Assembly: GCF_003284965.1 (NCBI RefSeq)
Contig: NZ_QMEW01000015.1
Location: 51,754-115,753, forward strand
DNA length: 64,000 nt
Source of the DNA: Mycolicibacterium sp. GF69
Lineage (GTDB): Bacteria; Actinomycetota; Actinomycetes; Mycobacteriales; Mycobacteriaceae
Direction of reading: 5' to 3'
Position 1 is the first letter of the stretch; the number at the start of each line of letters is the position of its first letter. The position numbers were made by a program, and so were the translations under genes. The notes beneath the pieces are model-generated. The model saw only the letters and a list, made by a program, of their open reading frames with translations, was not told the origin of the DNA and searched no databases. Below, piece by piece: positions 1 through 8,277 of this stretch.

Positions 1-1
1 C

Positions 2-88
2 GATGCCCCGGAAGTCGACGATGACAACCAGACTCGGAAAACTCCGGCCCCTGACGAGGCGCACGGGCCAGAACCCAACGCGGCGTGA
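2..88 (+). CDS. possible 3' end of an unidentified gene (partial)
   Basis: The first bases read as an open frame of 28 codons rich in Asp, Glu, Pro, Asn and Ala that ends in TGA at 86-88. This composition is typical of a disordered C-terminal tail. A hairpin follows directly at 102-123, before the convergent gene that ends at 132, which fits the end of a transcription unit. Third-position GC is only moderate (about 68 percent), so the frame may be fortuitous. In M. tuberculosis the neighbour on this side of ligD is the Ku gene, but nothing here identifies Ku. Confidence 0.3.
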   Translation, partial: DAPEVDDDNQTRKTPAPDEAHGPEPNAA

Positions 89-101
89 TGCTGTCACCGC
101 A

Positions 102-123
102 CCGCGACTGTTCGACGTCGCGG
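102..123. terminator. hairpin between convergent gene ends
   Basis: Perfect 7-bp arms (CCGCGAC / GTCGCGG) enclose an 8-base loop. The hairpin sits between a stop codon on the plus strand (86-88) and the stop of the minus-strand gene at 132. There is no T-run, as is usual for mycobacterial hairpin terminators. It could serve both directions. Confidence 0.4.
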
Positions 124-131
124 GTCAGCCG

Positions 132-356
132 TCACCCAATGACTTGAGCGTTTCCCGGGTCCAGGCCGCTCGACAGATCCGGATCGAGTCCCGACCCGTG
201 GGTGAACTCCTGATGGGCCATCGGCCGGCAGTTGTCGTCCATCGGAGTCTGATCGCCCGAGCAGTAGGGCACGAGGTCTTGCGGATCGGCCGCGGCGTGC
301 GGCGCGCCCAGCAGAGTCGCCGCCGCGACCAGCAACACCGCGAAAGTTCTCGTCAC
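132..356 (-). CDS. small secreted protein
   Basis: This 74-residue protein has a clear Sec signal peptide: MTRTF, a hydrophobic Leu/Ala core to about residue 19, then AAADP at the cleavage site. The mature part is about 50 residues, acidic and Pro/Gly-rich, with two cysteines (near residues 32 and 43) that could form one disulfide. Short secreted proteins of this style are common in mycobacteria, but no function is known. It starts with GTG at 356 and is divergent from ligD, whose start is only 34 bases away, so the two promoters must overlap. In M. tuberculosis the Ku gene lies divergent to ligD, so this small gene appears to be an insertion relative to that order. Confidence 0.7.
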   Translation of the reverse strand: MTRTFAVLLVAAATLLGAPHAAADPQDLVPYCSGDQTPMDDNCRPMAHQEFTHGSGLDPDLSSGLDPGNAQVIG

Positions 357-390
357 GGATTCAACGTAACAGCGGGTATACGTTCACATT

Positions 391-2697
391 GTGGATCGAT
401 TCGGCCGGGTGAAGCTGACCAACCCGGACAAGGTGCTGTACCCGGCGACGGGCGATCGGCGAAAGGGCGTCACGAAAGGCCAAGTGTTCGACTACTACGT
501 CGGTATCGCCGAGGCGATGATTCCGCATATCGCGGGCCGCGCCGTCACCCGCAAGCGGTGGCCCAACGGAGTCGAGGAGCCGTCGTTCTTCGAGAAGCAG
601 CTCGCGTCGTCGGCGCCGGACTGGCTCGAGCGCGCCTCGGTCACGCATCGATCGGGGACGACGACCTACCCCCTGATCGACACCGCCGAGGGTCTGGCGT
701 GGATCGCGCAGCAGGCCGCGCTCGAAGTGCACGTGCCGCAGTGGCGGTTCGTCACTGGTGGGCAAAGCGGGGCGGACGACGCGCCACCGACGCCCGGCCC
801 CGCGACCCGCATCGTTTTCGACCTCGACCCCGGTGAGGGGGTGCCGTTTCGGCAACTCTGCGAGGTCGCCCACGAAGTGCGCGATCTCCTCAGCGATATC
901 GGGCTGACCACCTACCCGCTGACCAGCGGCAGCAAGGGGTTGCACCTCTATGTTCCGCTGGACGAGCCGATCAGCTCGCAAGGTGCGTCGGTGCTCGCGC
1001 GCCGGGTCGCGCAGCAGCTGGAAAAGACGATGCCCAAGCGGGTGACCGCGACGATGACCAAGAGCCTGCGCGCCGGCAAGGTCTTCGTCGACTGGAGCCA
1101 GAACAACGGCGCCAAGACGACGATCGCCCCGTATTCGCTTCGGGGGCGCGAACATCCGACCGTCGCGGCTCCGCGCACGTGGGATGAGATCGAGGATCCG
1201 AAGCTGCGGCACCTGCGGTTCGACGAGGTGCTCGAGCGCGTGGCGGAGATCGGCGATCTGCTGGCGCCGCTCGATGAGGCGGTACCCGTGCCCGATCGGC
1301 TGACCACCTATCGCAGCATGCGCGATGCGTCGAGAACGCCGGAGCCGGTGCCGAACAAGCCCCCGAAGACTGGTGATAACGACAAGTTCGTCATCCAGGA
1401 GCACCACGCTCGCCGATTGCACTACGACCTTCGGCTCGAACGCGACGGTGTTCTGGTGAGCTGGGCGGTGCCCAAAAACCTGCCCGATACCCCGTCGGTC
1501 AACCACCTGGCCGTACATACCGAGGACCACCCGCTGGAGTATCTGACATTTCACGGCGAGATCCCCAAAGGTGAATACGGCGGCGGCAAGATCATCGTCT
1601 GGGACACCGGCACATACGAGGCCGAGAAGTTCAATGATGTGCCCCCCGACAGTTCGGCCGAGGGCGGCGAGGTCATCATCAACCTGCGGGGCAACAAGAT
1701 CGACGGTCGGTACGCGCTGATCCAGACCGACGGCAAGAACTGGCTCGCACACCGGATGAAGGATCAGAAGCGGCCGCACGCAGGCGATCTCCTGCCGATG
1801 CTGTCGAAAGAGGGTTCGGTCGCCAGACTCAAGGCCGGCCAGTGGGCATTCGAGGGCAAGTGGGACGGCTATCGGGTGATCGTCGACGCGGACCGGGGCA
1901 GGCTTACCGTCCGCTCCCGCCGCGGCCGCGAGGTCACCGGCGAATATCGCCAATTCGAGTCCCTGGCAGCAGATCTGGCAGACCACCACGTGATCCTCGA
2001 CGGGGAGGCAGTCGCGCTCGACGAGGGCGGGGTGCCGAACTTCTCCGAGATGCAGAACCGCGCCCGCTCCACCCGGGTGGAGTTCTGGGCGTTCGATATC
2101 CTGCACCTCGACGGTCGATCGTTGTTGCGCGCCAAGTACTCCGACCGCCGGAAGGTACTCGAAGCGCTGGCCGAGGGCGGCGCGCTGATCGTCCCGGACC
2201 TGTTACCCGGCGACGGTCCCGAGGCGCTCGAACAGGCCCGCAAGAAGCGGTGGGAAGGTGTGGTCGCGAAGAAGCGCGATTCGACATACCAACCGGGGCG
2301 AAGGTCGTCGTCGTGGATCAAGGACAAGCTCTGGAACACCCAGGAAATCGTGATCGGCGGCTGGCGGCAGGGCGAGGGCGGGCGGTCGAGCGGGATCGGC
2401 GCGTTGGTGCTCGGGGTTCCCGCAGACGGCGGCCTGCAGTTCGTCGGTCGCGTCGGCACCGGCTTCACCGACAAGGCGCTCGCCGATCTCAAGAAGACGC
2501 TCAAACCGCTGGAGACCGACGAGAGCCCGTTCAACGCGCCGCTGCCCAGACCCGATGCGAAGGGCGTCACGTTCGTGCGTCCCGAGTTGGTGGGGGAAGT
2601 GCGCTACAGCGAGCGGACCTCGGATGCCCGTCTACGCCAGCCGAGTTGGCGTGGGCTGCGGCCCGATAAAGAACCCGACGAGGTCAAATGGGAATAG
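391..2697 (+). CDS. ligD: multifunctional ATP-dependent DNA ligase LigD
   Basis: This is the central end-processing and sealing enzyme of bacterial non-homologous end joining, working with Ku. The 768 residues show the mycobacterial domain order. The polymerase/primase domain covers about residues 1-290, with metal-binding Asp144 and Asp146 in the DLD motif. The 3'-phosphoesterase domain spans about 325-450, with the His338/His339 and LHYDLR region. The ATP-dependent ligase domain runs from about 475 to the end, with nucleotidyl-accepting Lys490 in GKWDGYR. The length is close to the 759 residues of M. tuberculosis LigD (Rv0938). The start is GTG at 391, with little room for a ribosome site after the divergent neighbour, so a leaderless mRNA is possible. 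The 3' end overlaps rnhA tail-to-tail by 14 bases. Confidence 0.97.
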   Translation: MDRFGRVKLTNPDKVLYPATGDRRKGVTKGQVFDYYVGIAEAMIPHIAGRAVTRKRWPNGVEEPSFFEKQLASSAPDWLERASVTHRSGTTTYPLIDTAEGLAWIAQQAALEVHVPQWRFVTGGQSGADDAPPTPGPATRIVFDLDPGEGVPFRQLCEVAHEVRDLLSDIGLTTYPLTSGSKGLHLYVPLDEPISSQGASVLARRVAQQLEKTMPKRVTATMTKSLRAGKVFVDWSQNNGAKTTIAPYSLRGREHPTVAAPRTWDEIEDPKLRHLRFDEVLERVAEIGDLLAPLDEAVPVPDRLTTYRSMRDASRTPEPVPNKPPKTGDNDKFVIQEHHARRLHYDLRLERDGVLVSWAVPKNLPDTPSVNHLAVHTEDHPLEYLTFHGEIPKGEYGGGKIIVWDTGTYEAEKFNDVPPDSSAEGGEVIINLRGNKIDGRYALIQTDGKNWLAHRMKDQKRPHAGDLLPMLSKEGSVARLKAGQWAFEGKWDGYRVIVDADRGRLTVRSRRGREVTGEYRQFESLAADLADHHVILDGEAVALDEGGVPNFSEMQNRARSTRVEFWAFDILHLDGRSLLRAKYSDRRKVLEALAEGGALIVPDLLPGDGPEALEQARKKRWEGVVAKKRDSTYQPGRRSSSWIKDKLWNTQEIVIGGWRQGEGGRSSGIGALVLGVPADGGLQFVGRVGTGFTDKALADLKKTLKPLETDESPFNAPLPRPDAKGVTFVRPELVGEVRYSERTSDARLRQPSWRGLRPDKEPDEVKWE

Positions 2698-3145
2698 CGC
2701 GGGCTTCGAGCGATTCGCGTAGGCCGCGGGTGGCCAACTGGTCGGCCAACTCGTTGTCCACGACTCCGGAATGCCCGCGCACCCAGAACCACTCGACTTG
2801 GTGTGGTGCGCAAGCCAATTGGAGCCGCTGCCACAGGTCGACGTTCTTCACCGGTTGCTTGGCGGCGGTCATCCAGCCGTTGCGTTCCCAGCCGAGCACC
2901 CACTTGGTGATGCCGTTCCGGACATAGGTGCTGTCGGTGTAGAGATGCACCACCACAGGTCTGGTGAGCGCCTCCAACGCCATGATCGGTGCGGTCAACT
3001 CCATGCGGTTGTTGCTCGTGTCAGGCTCGCCACCGCACATCTCGCGGACGTGACCGCGCTGCCGCAACACCGCGCCCCAGCCGCCGGGGCCCGGATTCGG
3101 CCGGCACCCGCCGTCGGTGTGGATGACAACGGGGTCCTCGCTCAC
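2684..3145 (-). CDS. rnhA: ribonuclease HI
   Basis: This enzyme cleaves the RNA strand of RNA:DNA hybrids (R-loops, primers). At 153 residues it has the standard single-domain size. The catalytic carboxylates are visible: Asp11 in HTDGG, Glu49 in RMELTA, Asp71 in YTDST and Asp135 in the NELAD motif, with the flexible His125 in RGHSG. It starts with GTG at 3145 and ends convergently inside the last 14 bases of ligD, so the two mRNAs are antisense at their ends. There is no N-terminal hybrid-binding domain and no C-terminal phosphatase domain. The latter occurs in the other mycobacterial RNase H, so this is the stand-alone type I enzyme. Confidence 0.95.
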   Translation of the reverse strand: MSEDPVVIHTDGGCRPNPGPGGWGAVLRQRGHVREMCGGEPDTSNNRMELTAPIMALEALTRPVVVHLYTDSTYVRNGITKWVLGWERNGWMTAAKQPVKNVDLWQRLQLACAPHQVEWFWVRGHSGVVDNELADQLATRGLRESLEARAIPI

Positions 3146-3286
3146 CCGCCGAGGATAAACGCGCCGTCGGATCGGTCGGCTCAGCGACGCGCCGAGATCA
3201 CGGCGGTCCGCACCGACATCCCGAATTCGTGATGCCGCAGCGTGGTGATCCTGTCCGGGGGGACTCGACCTGCCGATTCCTACCTA

Positions 3287-4045
3287 CTACAGGGCGTTCT
3301 CCGGGCCGATGGCCGCCCATAGGGTCTTGCCATCGGTGTTGGGCGCGCTACCCCAAGCCCGGCACAGCGCGGCGACGACCCGCAGTCCCGATGGCATCGG
3401 CGCCCGCGCGACGTCCTCGCGCAGCAGCGCGGGCCGGTGGCTGGCATCGGTCACCGCGACAGTCACGGTCGCCTCACGCGATTCGACCCGCAATCCGGGC
3501 TGGCTCTCGGTGTGCTGCAAGGCGTTCTCGACGAGGCTGGTGGCCACGACCTTCGCCGTAGGGATCAGTTCGGTCTGACCCCACGCCGTCAGCCACTCCG
3601 CGACCAGTTCCCGCGCGCGGTGCAGGCTGGCCATCGACCTCGTCAGCTCGGCGCGGGCCCGGCGCCGGGTGCGCAGCGGGTTGCTGTCGGCCAGTGCGTT
3701 CAACGCCGCCTGCGCGGTCTGAAAAGTCGGCACGTAGCGCGTGATGCCGTTTCGTGCCAGGGCCGACCGCATGGCCTGTTGTTCGCATACCAGCATGATG
3801 GGCACCTCCGGCCAGCGGCCGACGTGCCAGCGCGCGCTGGTGAACACCGCCAATGCCGATTCGGCGGGCACCTCGAGATCGCACACGTCGACGACGACCG
3901 CCCTCGGTTCTTCGAGGGCCGACTTGATGATCGTGTCGCGCAACGAGCGGTACGTGCGACTGTCCAGCACGCCGCGCGGCCGCACCGTCGTGACGTCGCC
4001 CCGCGACTCCGCGAACACGGCCAGCGGAGTGCGCTCAGCCGGCAT
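3287..4045 (-). CDS. STAS domain / HATPase anti-sigma-type regulator
   Basis: This 252-residue protein has two parts. Residues 1-115 form a STAS (anti-sigma-factor-antagonist) fold with the hydrophobic strand AVVVDVCDLEVP. Residues 130-252 form a GHKL/HATPase of the RsbW/SpoIIAB kind, with Asn in the VENALQHTES N-box and a shortened G-box (MPSGLRVVAAL). Such proteins act in partner-switching control of sigma factors. Having both modules in one chain suggests self-contained switching. The length matches the M. tuberculosis protein at this locus (Rv0941c, 253 residues). ATG at 4045 is preceded by GCGGAG at proper spacing. The frame stays open upstream into a truncated CheB sequence (4046-4258), so a 323-residue extended form is possible. 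Confidence 0.8.
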   Translation of the reverse strand: MPAERTPLAVFAESRGDVTTVRPRGVLDSRTYRSLRDTIIKSALEEPRAVVVDVCDLEVPAESALAVFTSARWHVGRWPEVPIMLVCEQQAMRSALARNGITRYVPTFQTAQAALNALADSNPLRTRRRARAELTRSMASLHRARELVAEWLTAWGQTELIPTAKVVATSLVENALQHTESQPGLRVESREATVTVAVTDASHRPALLREDVARAPMPSGLRVVAALCRAWGSAPNTDGKTLWAAIGPENAL

Positions 4046-4258
4046 CCGATTCTCCGCGGGCCAGGCCGGCGCCGCACCGTCCTTCGCCGTCTGGGCCGAC
4101 GGTGGCCCGCTGCGGTCCAGGATCTCGGCCAACACGCTCGGCGCACCCGGCGGCATGTGCAAGACGATCAGCACCGACACGTAGGGCAGATCGGGCGGCA
4201 GGCCGCGCACCAACTGTGTCAGCGCCTCCACGCCGCCGGCAGAGGCACCGACCGCCAC
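4046..4258 (-). pseudogene. truncated CheB-type methylesterase fragment, in frame with the STAS gene
   Basis: About 70 codons directly upstream of, and in frame with, the STAS gene encode the start of a CheB-like methylesterase domain. They include the nucleophile motif GASAGGVEAL and the His motif VLHMPPGAPSVLAEIL. The similarity stops after the first third of the domain (at about AKDGA), and the rest of the domain, including the catalytic Asp, is absent. It reads as a deletion remnant of a cheB gene that once sat between the F420-type oxidoreductase and the STAS gene. Alternatively it is a translated N-terminal extension beginning at GTG 4258. I see no chemotaxis genes nearby. Confidence 0.6.
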
Positions 4259-4386
4259 GACGCCCGCCAACGCCTCGTCTTGCCCCCGACTCTGTGCTTG
4301 CCATTGCGCACGGGTTACCCGTTGCCCCCGCCGGTAACCCCTTCCCGCCGTCGACGCTACGCCTTGTAGCGCCTGGCGCAATGCGT

Positions 4387-5253
4387 TCAGAGCTTGGCGA
4401 TCACGTTCTCGGCGAACTTCTCCAGATGACGGATCTTGGCGTCGAGCGGTTCGGGGTCTGGTCCGGTGATGTAGGGGATCCGGAAACCGACGATGACGTC
4501 TGTGACGCCCTTGTCCTCGAGGCGTTTGATGCCGTCGGGGGTGTAGGCGTCGGCGGAGATCACGTGGATCTCGAACGGGCCGGTGCGGCCCTCCTCGTCG
4601 CGGAACTGCTTGAGCCGCTTGATAAGCCGATCCAACTCCTCGGGGTCGCCGCCGCCATGCATCCAGCCATCGTTGCGTGCCGCACGCCGCAGCGCAGCGT
4701 CGGCATGGCCGCCGATGAGAATCGGAATCGGCTTGGTGGGCGCCGGCGTCATCTTCGTTTTCGGGATGTCGTAGAACTCGCCGTGGAACTCGAAGTAGTC
4801 GCCGGTGGTCAAGCCCTTGATGATCTCGATGCACTCGTCCATCCGCTTGCCCCGCTTGGCGAACGGCACCCCAGTCAGCTCGTAGTCCTCGGGCCACGGG
4901 CTGGTGCCCACCCCTAGGCCGAGGCGGTTGTCGAAGAGGGCGGCCAGCGAACCGGCCTGTTTGGCCACCAGCGCGGGCGATCGGATGGGCAGCTTGAGAA
5001 CGAAGAAGTCGAATCGCAGCGTCGTGGTGACCGCGCTCAGCGCGCCTGCGAGCACGAACGCCTCGACGAACGCCTTGCCGTCGAGGAACTCGCGGCTTCC
5101 GTCGGCGGTGTACGGATATTTCGAATCCGACTCGAACGGGTAGGCGATGCTGTCGGCGATCGTCATCGCGTGATAACCCGCCGCCTCCGCGGCGCGCGCC
5201 AGCGGCAGGTAGAACGTGGGATCGGTCATTGCTTCGGCATATGTGAACCGCAC
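4387..5253 (-). CDS. LLM-class F420-dependent oxidoreductase (Rv0940c-like)
   Basis: This 288-residue luciferase-like (TIM-barrel) protein has family signatures ITIADS, LGLGVGTSPWPEDYELTG and ILIGGHADAALRRAARNDGW. Its length equals M. tuberculosis Rv0940c. Members use reduced flavin or F420 to reduce or oxygenate substrates that are mostly unknown. GTG at 5253 is the chosen start. A full KstR box lies 10 bases upstream (5263-5280), so expression should respond to the cholesterol-catabolite repressor. That makes a role around sterol or fatty-acid breakdown plausible, but the substrate cannot be read from the sequence. Confidence 0.88.
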   Translation of the reverse strand: MRFTYAEAMTDPTFYLPLARAAEAAGYHAMTIADSIAYPFESDSKYPYTADGSREFLDGKAFVEAFVLAGALSAVTTTLRFDFFVLKLPIRSPALVAKQAGSLAALFDNRLGLGVGTSPWPEDYELTGVPFAKRGKRMDECIEIIKGLTTGDYFEFHGEFYDIPKTKMTPAPTKPIPILIGGHADAALRRAARNDGWMHGGGDPEELDRLIKRLKQFRDEEGRTGPFEIHVISADAYTPDGIKRLEDKGVTDVIVGFRIPYITGPDPEPLDAKIRHLEKFAENVIAKL

Positions 5254-5262
5254 ACCCCCGAT

Positions 5263-5280
5263 ACTAGAACCCGTTCTAGT
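5263..5280. promoter_or_regulatory. KstR-type operator
   Basis: ACTAGAACCCGTTCTAGT is an 18-bp inverted repeat, perfect except for the 2-base centre. It fits the KstR consensus TNNAACNNGTTNNA at 5265-5278. KstR is the TetR repressor of mycobacterial cholesterol and lipid catabolism. The box lies just upstream of the minus-strand oxidoreductase start (5253) and 40 bases upstream of the plus-strand DUF4235 gene. Confidence 0.8.
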
Positions 5281-5319
5281 TTTTGGTTAAGGGACTGGCG
5301 CGTAGGGAATGACATCGCG

Positions 5320-5586
5320 ATGACTGCTGCCAAGGCCATGTACAAGCCCCTGTCGATCGCCAGCAGTGTGGTCGGCGGTCTGATCGCAGGCAAGATCTTC
5401 ACCGAGATCTGGCAACGGGTGAACCCCGCCGACGAGGAACCGGATCCGGAGGACCTCAGCCGCTCGGCGCGCGAGGTGTTCATCGCCGCTGCCGTGCACG
5501 GGCTGATCGTCGGGTTGGTACGCGCCGCGCTGGCCCGCGGCCAGGCGAAGGGTTTCCAGGCGCTGACCAACGAAAATCCGGAGTAA
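5320..5586 (+). CDS. DUF4235 small membrane protein
   Basis: This 88-residue protein starts at ATG 5320 (MTAAKAMYKPLS). It has a first membrane segment at about residues 10-30 (GG/AG-rich), an acidic Pro-Asp-Glu linker at 38-50, and a second membrane segment at about 53-73, ending in a basic then polar tail. The pattern is that of DUF4235 proteins, which are frequent in actinobacteria and of unknown function. An upstream extension of the frame is unlikely because it would run through the KstR operator. It is convergent with the DUF4873 gene. Confidence 0.8.
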   Translation: MTAAKAMYKPLSIASSVVGGLIAGKIFTEIWQRVNPADEEPDPEDLSRSAREVFIAAAVHGLIVGLVRAALARGQAKGFQALTNENPE

Positions 5587-5624
5587 CGGCGTCACCCGGC
5601 CAGGAGTAGCTCGGCGCGGACGCC

Positions 5625-5894
5625 TCAATCCGGCGGGTACGGCGGAGCGCCGACGCCCGCTACGCAGTGCGTACCCCAGGGCGTCACCTCGGTCAGCTGC
5701 CCTTCGGCAGCCCGGTCGCCGACCGACAGCCACACGGTCTGCGGTATGCGGATATCGGAGGCCAGGTCGAAAACCATTCCGCGCCAGTGGTAACGGCCGT
5801 CGATCGGATCGACGTGGCCGGTCAGTCGCACCCGCACGCCGTGGTCCACGTCGTGCAGCCGAAGTGCGGCGGGCCCGTCGTACACGGCGGTCAT
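5625..5894 (-). CDS. DUF4873 protein, partner of the AurF-like oxygenase
   Basis: This 89-residue protein is largely beta-rich (VRVRLTGHVDPIDGRYHWRG). It matches DUF4873, a mycobacterial domain often found attached to, or next to, oxygenases. Its ATG overlaps the TGA of the upstream diiron oxygenase as ATGA (5891-5894), so the two are translationally coupled and probably act together, for example as a small accessory or substrate-binding partner. The biochemical role is unknown. It ends in a Pro-rich stretch. Confidence 0.75.
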   Translation of the reverse strand: MTAVYDGPAALRLHDVDHGVRVRLTGHVDPIDGRYHWRGMVFDLASDIRIPQTVWLSVGDRAAEGQLTEVTPWGTHCVAGVGAPPYPPD

Positions 5895-6793
5895 CCGGCC
5901 AGAAAGCCGCTACGGCGCCACATGCGGCGCGCGATCGGACCCAGCAGTCCCACCTCATCGAGGAACGCGGCCAGCGGTGCGAAGCCGGCCACCTGCGTGT
6001 CGCGGCGATGCGGGCTGCTGCGCGCGATGCGCCGCGCTTGGCGCGCGTCGAGACCGACGCGGCGGTACTGCACCTTGTTGGTGAACAGGAAGCGGAAGAA
6101 GTAGCCGCCGAGCCCGTTGACGTTGGCCAGCACGAACTTCGGCAGCCGCCGCATGTGCGGGACCCGCTTGCGCAACCCGTCGCGCGCGAACTGGATGTGC
6201 CGAGCCTCTTCGGTGACGTGAATCCGCATCAGCCGCTGCACGATCGGCTGCAGTTCGTCGTCGTCCATCATCCGGCGCTGCAGTGAGTCGAAGATCTCCT
6301 CGCCGATCAGCGCGGCGACCCACAGCGCCGAGCCCTGGAACACGAACGGCATGGCGTTGATGATGACGCGTTGATACCACTTGGGCCACACCGGCTTTGC
6401 GCCGATGCGCTCGATCGCCTTACCGAACATCACCATGTGGCGGGTTTCGTCGCCGAGTTCGGTCAGCTCATAATGTGTGGTGCTGGCGGTGGGATCCTGA
6501 TGCATCATCTTGCGAAGCAGAGACTGGTTGAGGATGTTCTCGAACCAGATGCCCGCGGACAGCGTGTTGGCCAACTCCTGGCGGGACAGTTCTATCTGCT
6601 GCTCGCGAGTCATGGTGCCCCACAGCGGTGTGCCGTACAGCGACAGCAACTCCGGCGGCAGGAAGAACTTGTCCGGGTCCAGCGGCGCGTCCCAGTCGAT
6701 GTCGACGACCGGCGCGTAGGACTTCTTCACCGATCCCTTCAGCAGGCGCTCGGAGAATTCCGCGCGGGTCGGATGCACAGCGGGGCGAGTCAT
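5891..6793 (-). CDS. AurF-like diiron oxygenase
   Basis: This 300-residue helical protein belongs to the p-aminobenzoate N-oxygenase (AurF) family. Candidate iron ligands are Glu85 (GIWFE), Glu116/His119 (ETRH), Glu165/Glu166 (GEEIF) and Glu195 or Glu196 with His199 (EEARH). This is the paired ExxH pattern of ferritin-like diiron enzymes. AurF-type enzymes insert oxygen into amines or other substrates, and the substrate here is unknown. ATG at 6793 was chosen because the protein pattern begins there (MTRPAVHPTR). The TGA overlaps the downstream DUF4873 start. No acyl-carrier or biosynthetic genes surround it. Confidence 0.85.
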   Translation of the reverse strand: MTRPAVHPTRAEFSERLLKGSVKKSYAPVVDIDWDAPLDPDKFFLPPELLSLYGTPLWGTMTREQQIELSRQELANTLSAGIWFENILNQSLLRKMMHQDPTASTTHYELTELGDETRHMVMFGKAIERIGAKPVWPKWYQRVIINAMPFVFQGSALWVAALIGEEIFDSLQRRMMDDDELQPIVQRLMRIHVTEEARHIQFARDGLRKRVPHMRRLPKFVLANVNGLGGYFFRFLFTNKVQYRRVGLDARQARRIARSSPHRRDTQVAGFAPLAAFLDEVGLLGPIARRMWRRSGFLAG

Positions 6794-6997
6794 CGGCGGC
6801 CATCCCTTCGGTGACGGTCTTCTCACGGTAGGCACCGCTTTACGCCGAGTCAATACCCGCGGTACCGCATACTTGCGGTAACGACCGCGTTTGGCATCGC
6901 CCGACCCAAGGAAGAGGCCGCTGGGAAGAAGGACGCCAAGCGTGCGATGCGTCTGCGCTTGTCGCGTGGCCGCAAACGCTGAAGGCATACTGCGGGC

Positions 6998-7789
6998 GTG
7001 ACCCGTCGAATTCACGTCATCGGCATCGGTGCCGGCGATCCGGACCATGTCACGGCGCAGGCGGTGACGGCGCTCAACGCCACGCAAGTCTTCTTCGCGA
7101 TGGACAAGGGGTCCCGCATGCGAGGAGGACAAGATGCAGAAGCGAAGGACGACCTGCTGGCGCTGCGGCGCCACATCTGCCAACGCTTCATCCGTACGCC
7201 CGGATACCGGTTCGTCGAGCTGGCCGACCCGCCGAGGGTCAGGGAGGCTGCCGACGGGCCGGCCTACCGGCAGGCGGTCGCCGACTGGCATGCCGCGCGT
7301 GCGCGGGTGTGGGCCGAGGCGATAGAGACCGAGCTCGGGCCCGACGGCGTGGGCGCCTTCCTGGCGTGGGGTGATCCGTCGTTGTACGACAGCACCCTGC
7401 GCATCCTCGACGCCGTCGCGCGCCATGTCGATATCGAATACGACGTGATTCCGGGCATCACCGCTATTCAGGCGCTCACCGCGCGACATCGCATCCCGCT
7501 CAACGACGTCGGCGAGCCTGTGCTGATCACCACCGGCAGGCAACTGCGCGATCGCGGGCTGACCGGAAGCGCGGTGGTGATGCTCGACGCGGACTGTTCG
7601 TTTCTGACCTGCCCGCTCGACACCCGGATCTGGTGGGGAGCTTATCTCGGTACACCCGGCGAGTTGCTGATGTCCGGGACGGTCGGGGAAGTCGGCTCGC
7701 AGATCGCTGCGATGCGCGCCGCCGCGCGGGCGCGCCACGGCTGGATCATGGACACCTATCTGCTGCGTCCGGCGGCTCTTTCGCGTTAA
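6998..7789 (+). CDS. cobF: precorrin-6A synthase (deacetylating)
   Basis: This SAM-dependent methyltransferase of the aerobic cobalamin pathway methylates C1 of precorrin-5 with loss of acetate, giving precorrin-6A. The 263 residues show the tetrapyrrole methylase signature VIGIGAGDPDHVT at the N-terminus, AWGDPSLYDSTLRIL in the middle, and VIPGITAIQAL. The start is GTG at 6998. cobF is famous for being deleted in M. tuberculosis but kept at this chromosomal position in M. canettii and environmental mycobacteria. Its presence therefore argues for an environmental, B12-prototrophic species. No other cob gene is in the window. Confidence 0.95.
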   Translation: MTRRIHVIGIGAGDPDHVTAQAVTALNATQVFFAMDKGSRMRGGQDAEAKDDLLALRRHICQRFIRTPGYRFVELADPPRVREAADGPAYRQAVADWHAARARVWAEAIETELGPDGVGAFLAWGDPSLYDSTLRILDAVARHVDIEYDVIPGITAIQALTARHRIPLNDVGEPVLITTGRQLRDRGLTGSAVVMLDADCSFLTCPLDTRIWWGAYLGTPGELLMSGTVGEVGSQIAAMRAAARARHGWIMDTYLLRPAALSR

Positions 7790-7868
7790 GGGGTTGATCG
7801 CACGCATATTTCGCATGGAAGCAACCCGGTAAGCGGTAAAGCGGCGCAGGCTCGATTACGCTGATGCG

Positions 7869-8261
7869 GTGTCGTTCCTGTTGCGCGCCGCTCTCACCGG
7901 TCTCGCGCTCTGGGTGGTGACGCTCATTGTGCCGGGTATCCGCTTCGTAGGCGCCGACTCGCGACTGCAGGAGATCGGCATCGTGTTCGTCGTCGCGGTG
8001 ATCTTCGGTCTGGTCAACGCGATCGTCAAGCCCATCGTCCAGATCATCTCGATCCCGCTCTACATCCTCACCCTCGGCCTGATCCACATTGTCATCAACG
8101 CGTTGATGTTGTGGATCACGTCGTGGATCACCGAGCACACCACCCACTGGGGTCTGTACATCGACGACTTCTGGTGGACGGCGATCTGGGCCGCAATCGT
8201 GCTGTCGATCGTGAGTTGGCTGCTGTCGGTGGTCAGCGGCGGTGCCGCACGACGGAACTGA
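7869..8261 (+). CDS. phage-holin family IV (4TM) membrane protein
   Basis: This 130-residue protein has four predicted membrane segments, at about residues 4-24, 37-58, 65-85 and 103-123. It matches the YvlD/mycobacterial four-TM holin-superfamily-IV proteins, with signature FGLVNAIVKPIVQIISIPLYILTLG. Despite the family name these are chromosomal membrane proteins, and no phage genes are present here. GTG at 7869 is the start. It precedes the DNA-glycosylase gene by 16 bases and could share its transcript. Confidence 0.85.
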   Translation: MSFLLRAALTGLALWVVTLIVPGIRFVGADSRLQEIGIVFVVAVIFGLVNAIVKPIVQIISIPLYILTLGLIHIVINALMLWITSWITEHTTHWGLYIDDFWWTAIWAAIVLSIVSWLLSVVSGGAARRN

Positions 8262-8277
8262 AGGCCACACTGGAGCC

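Noticed and set aside
361..2106. Long open frame (581 codons) antisense to ligD
   Set aside because: It mirrors the ligD codons, has no family motif, and is rich in Arg/Val/Gly/Leu as expected for an antisense frame in high-GC DNA.
4387..4897. Extension of the STAS gene frame back through the F420-type oxidoreductase gene
   Set aside because: The upstream part is an antisense-like shadow of the oxidoreductase. Only the segment from about 4258 is protein-like.
7869..8261. Prophage holin
   Set aside because: The family name includes holin, but there are no phage genes around and such four-TM proteins are chromosomal in mycobacteria.
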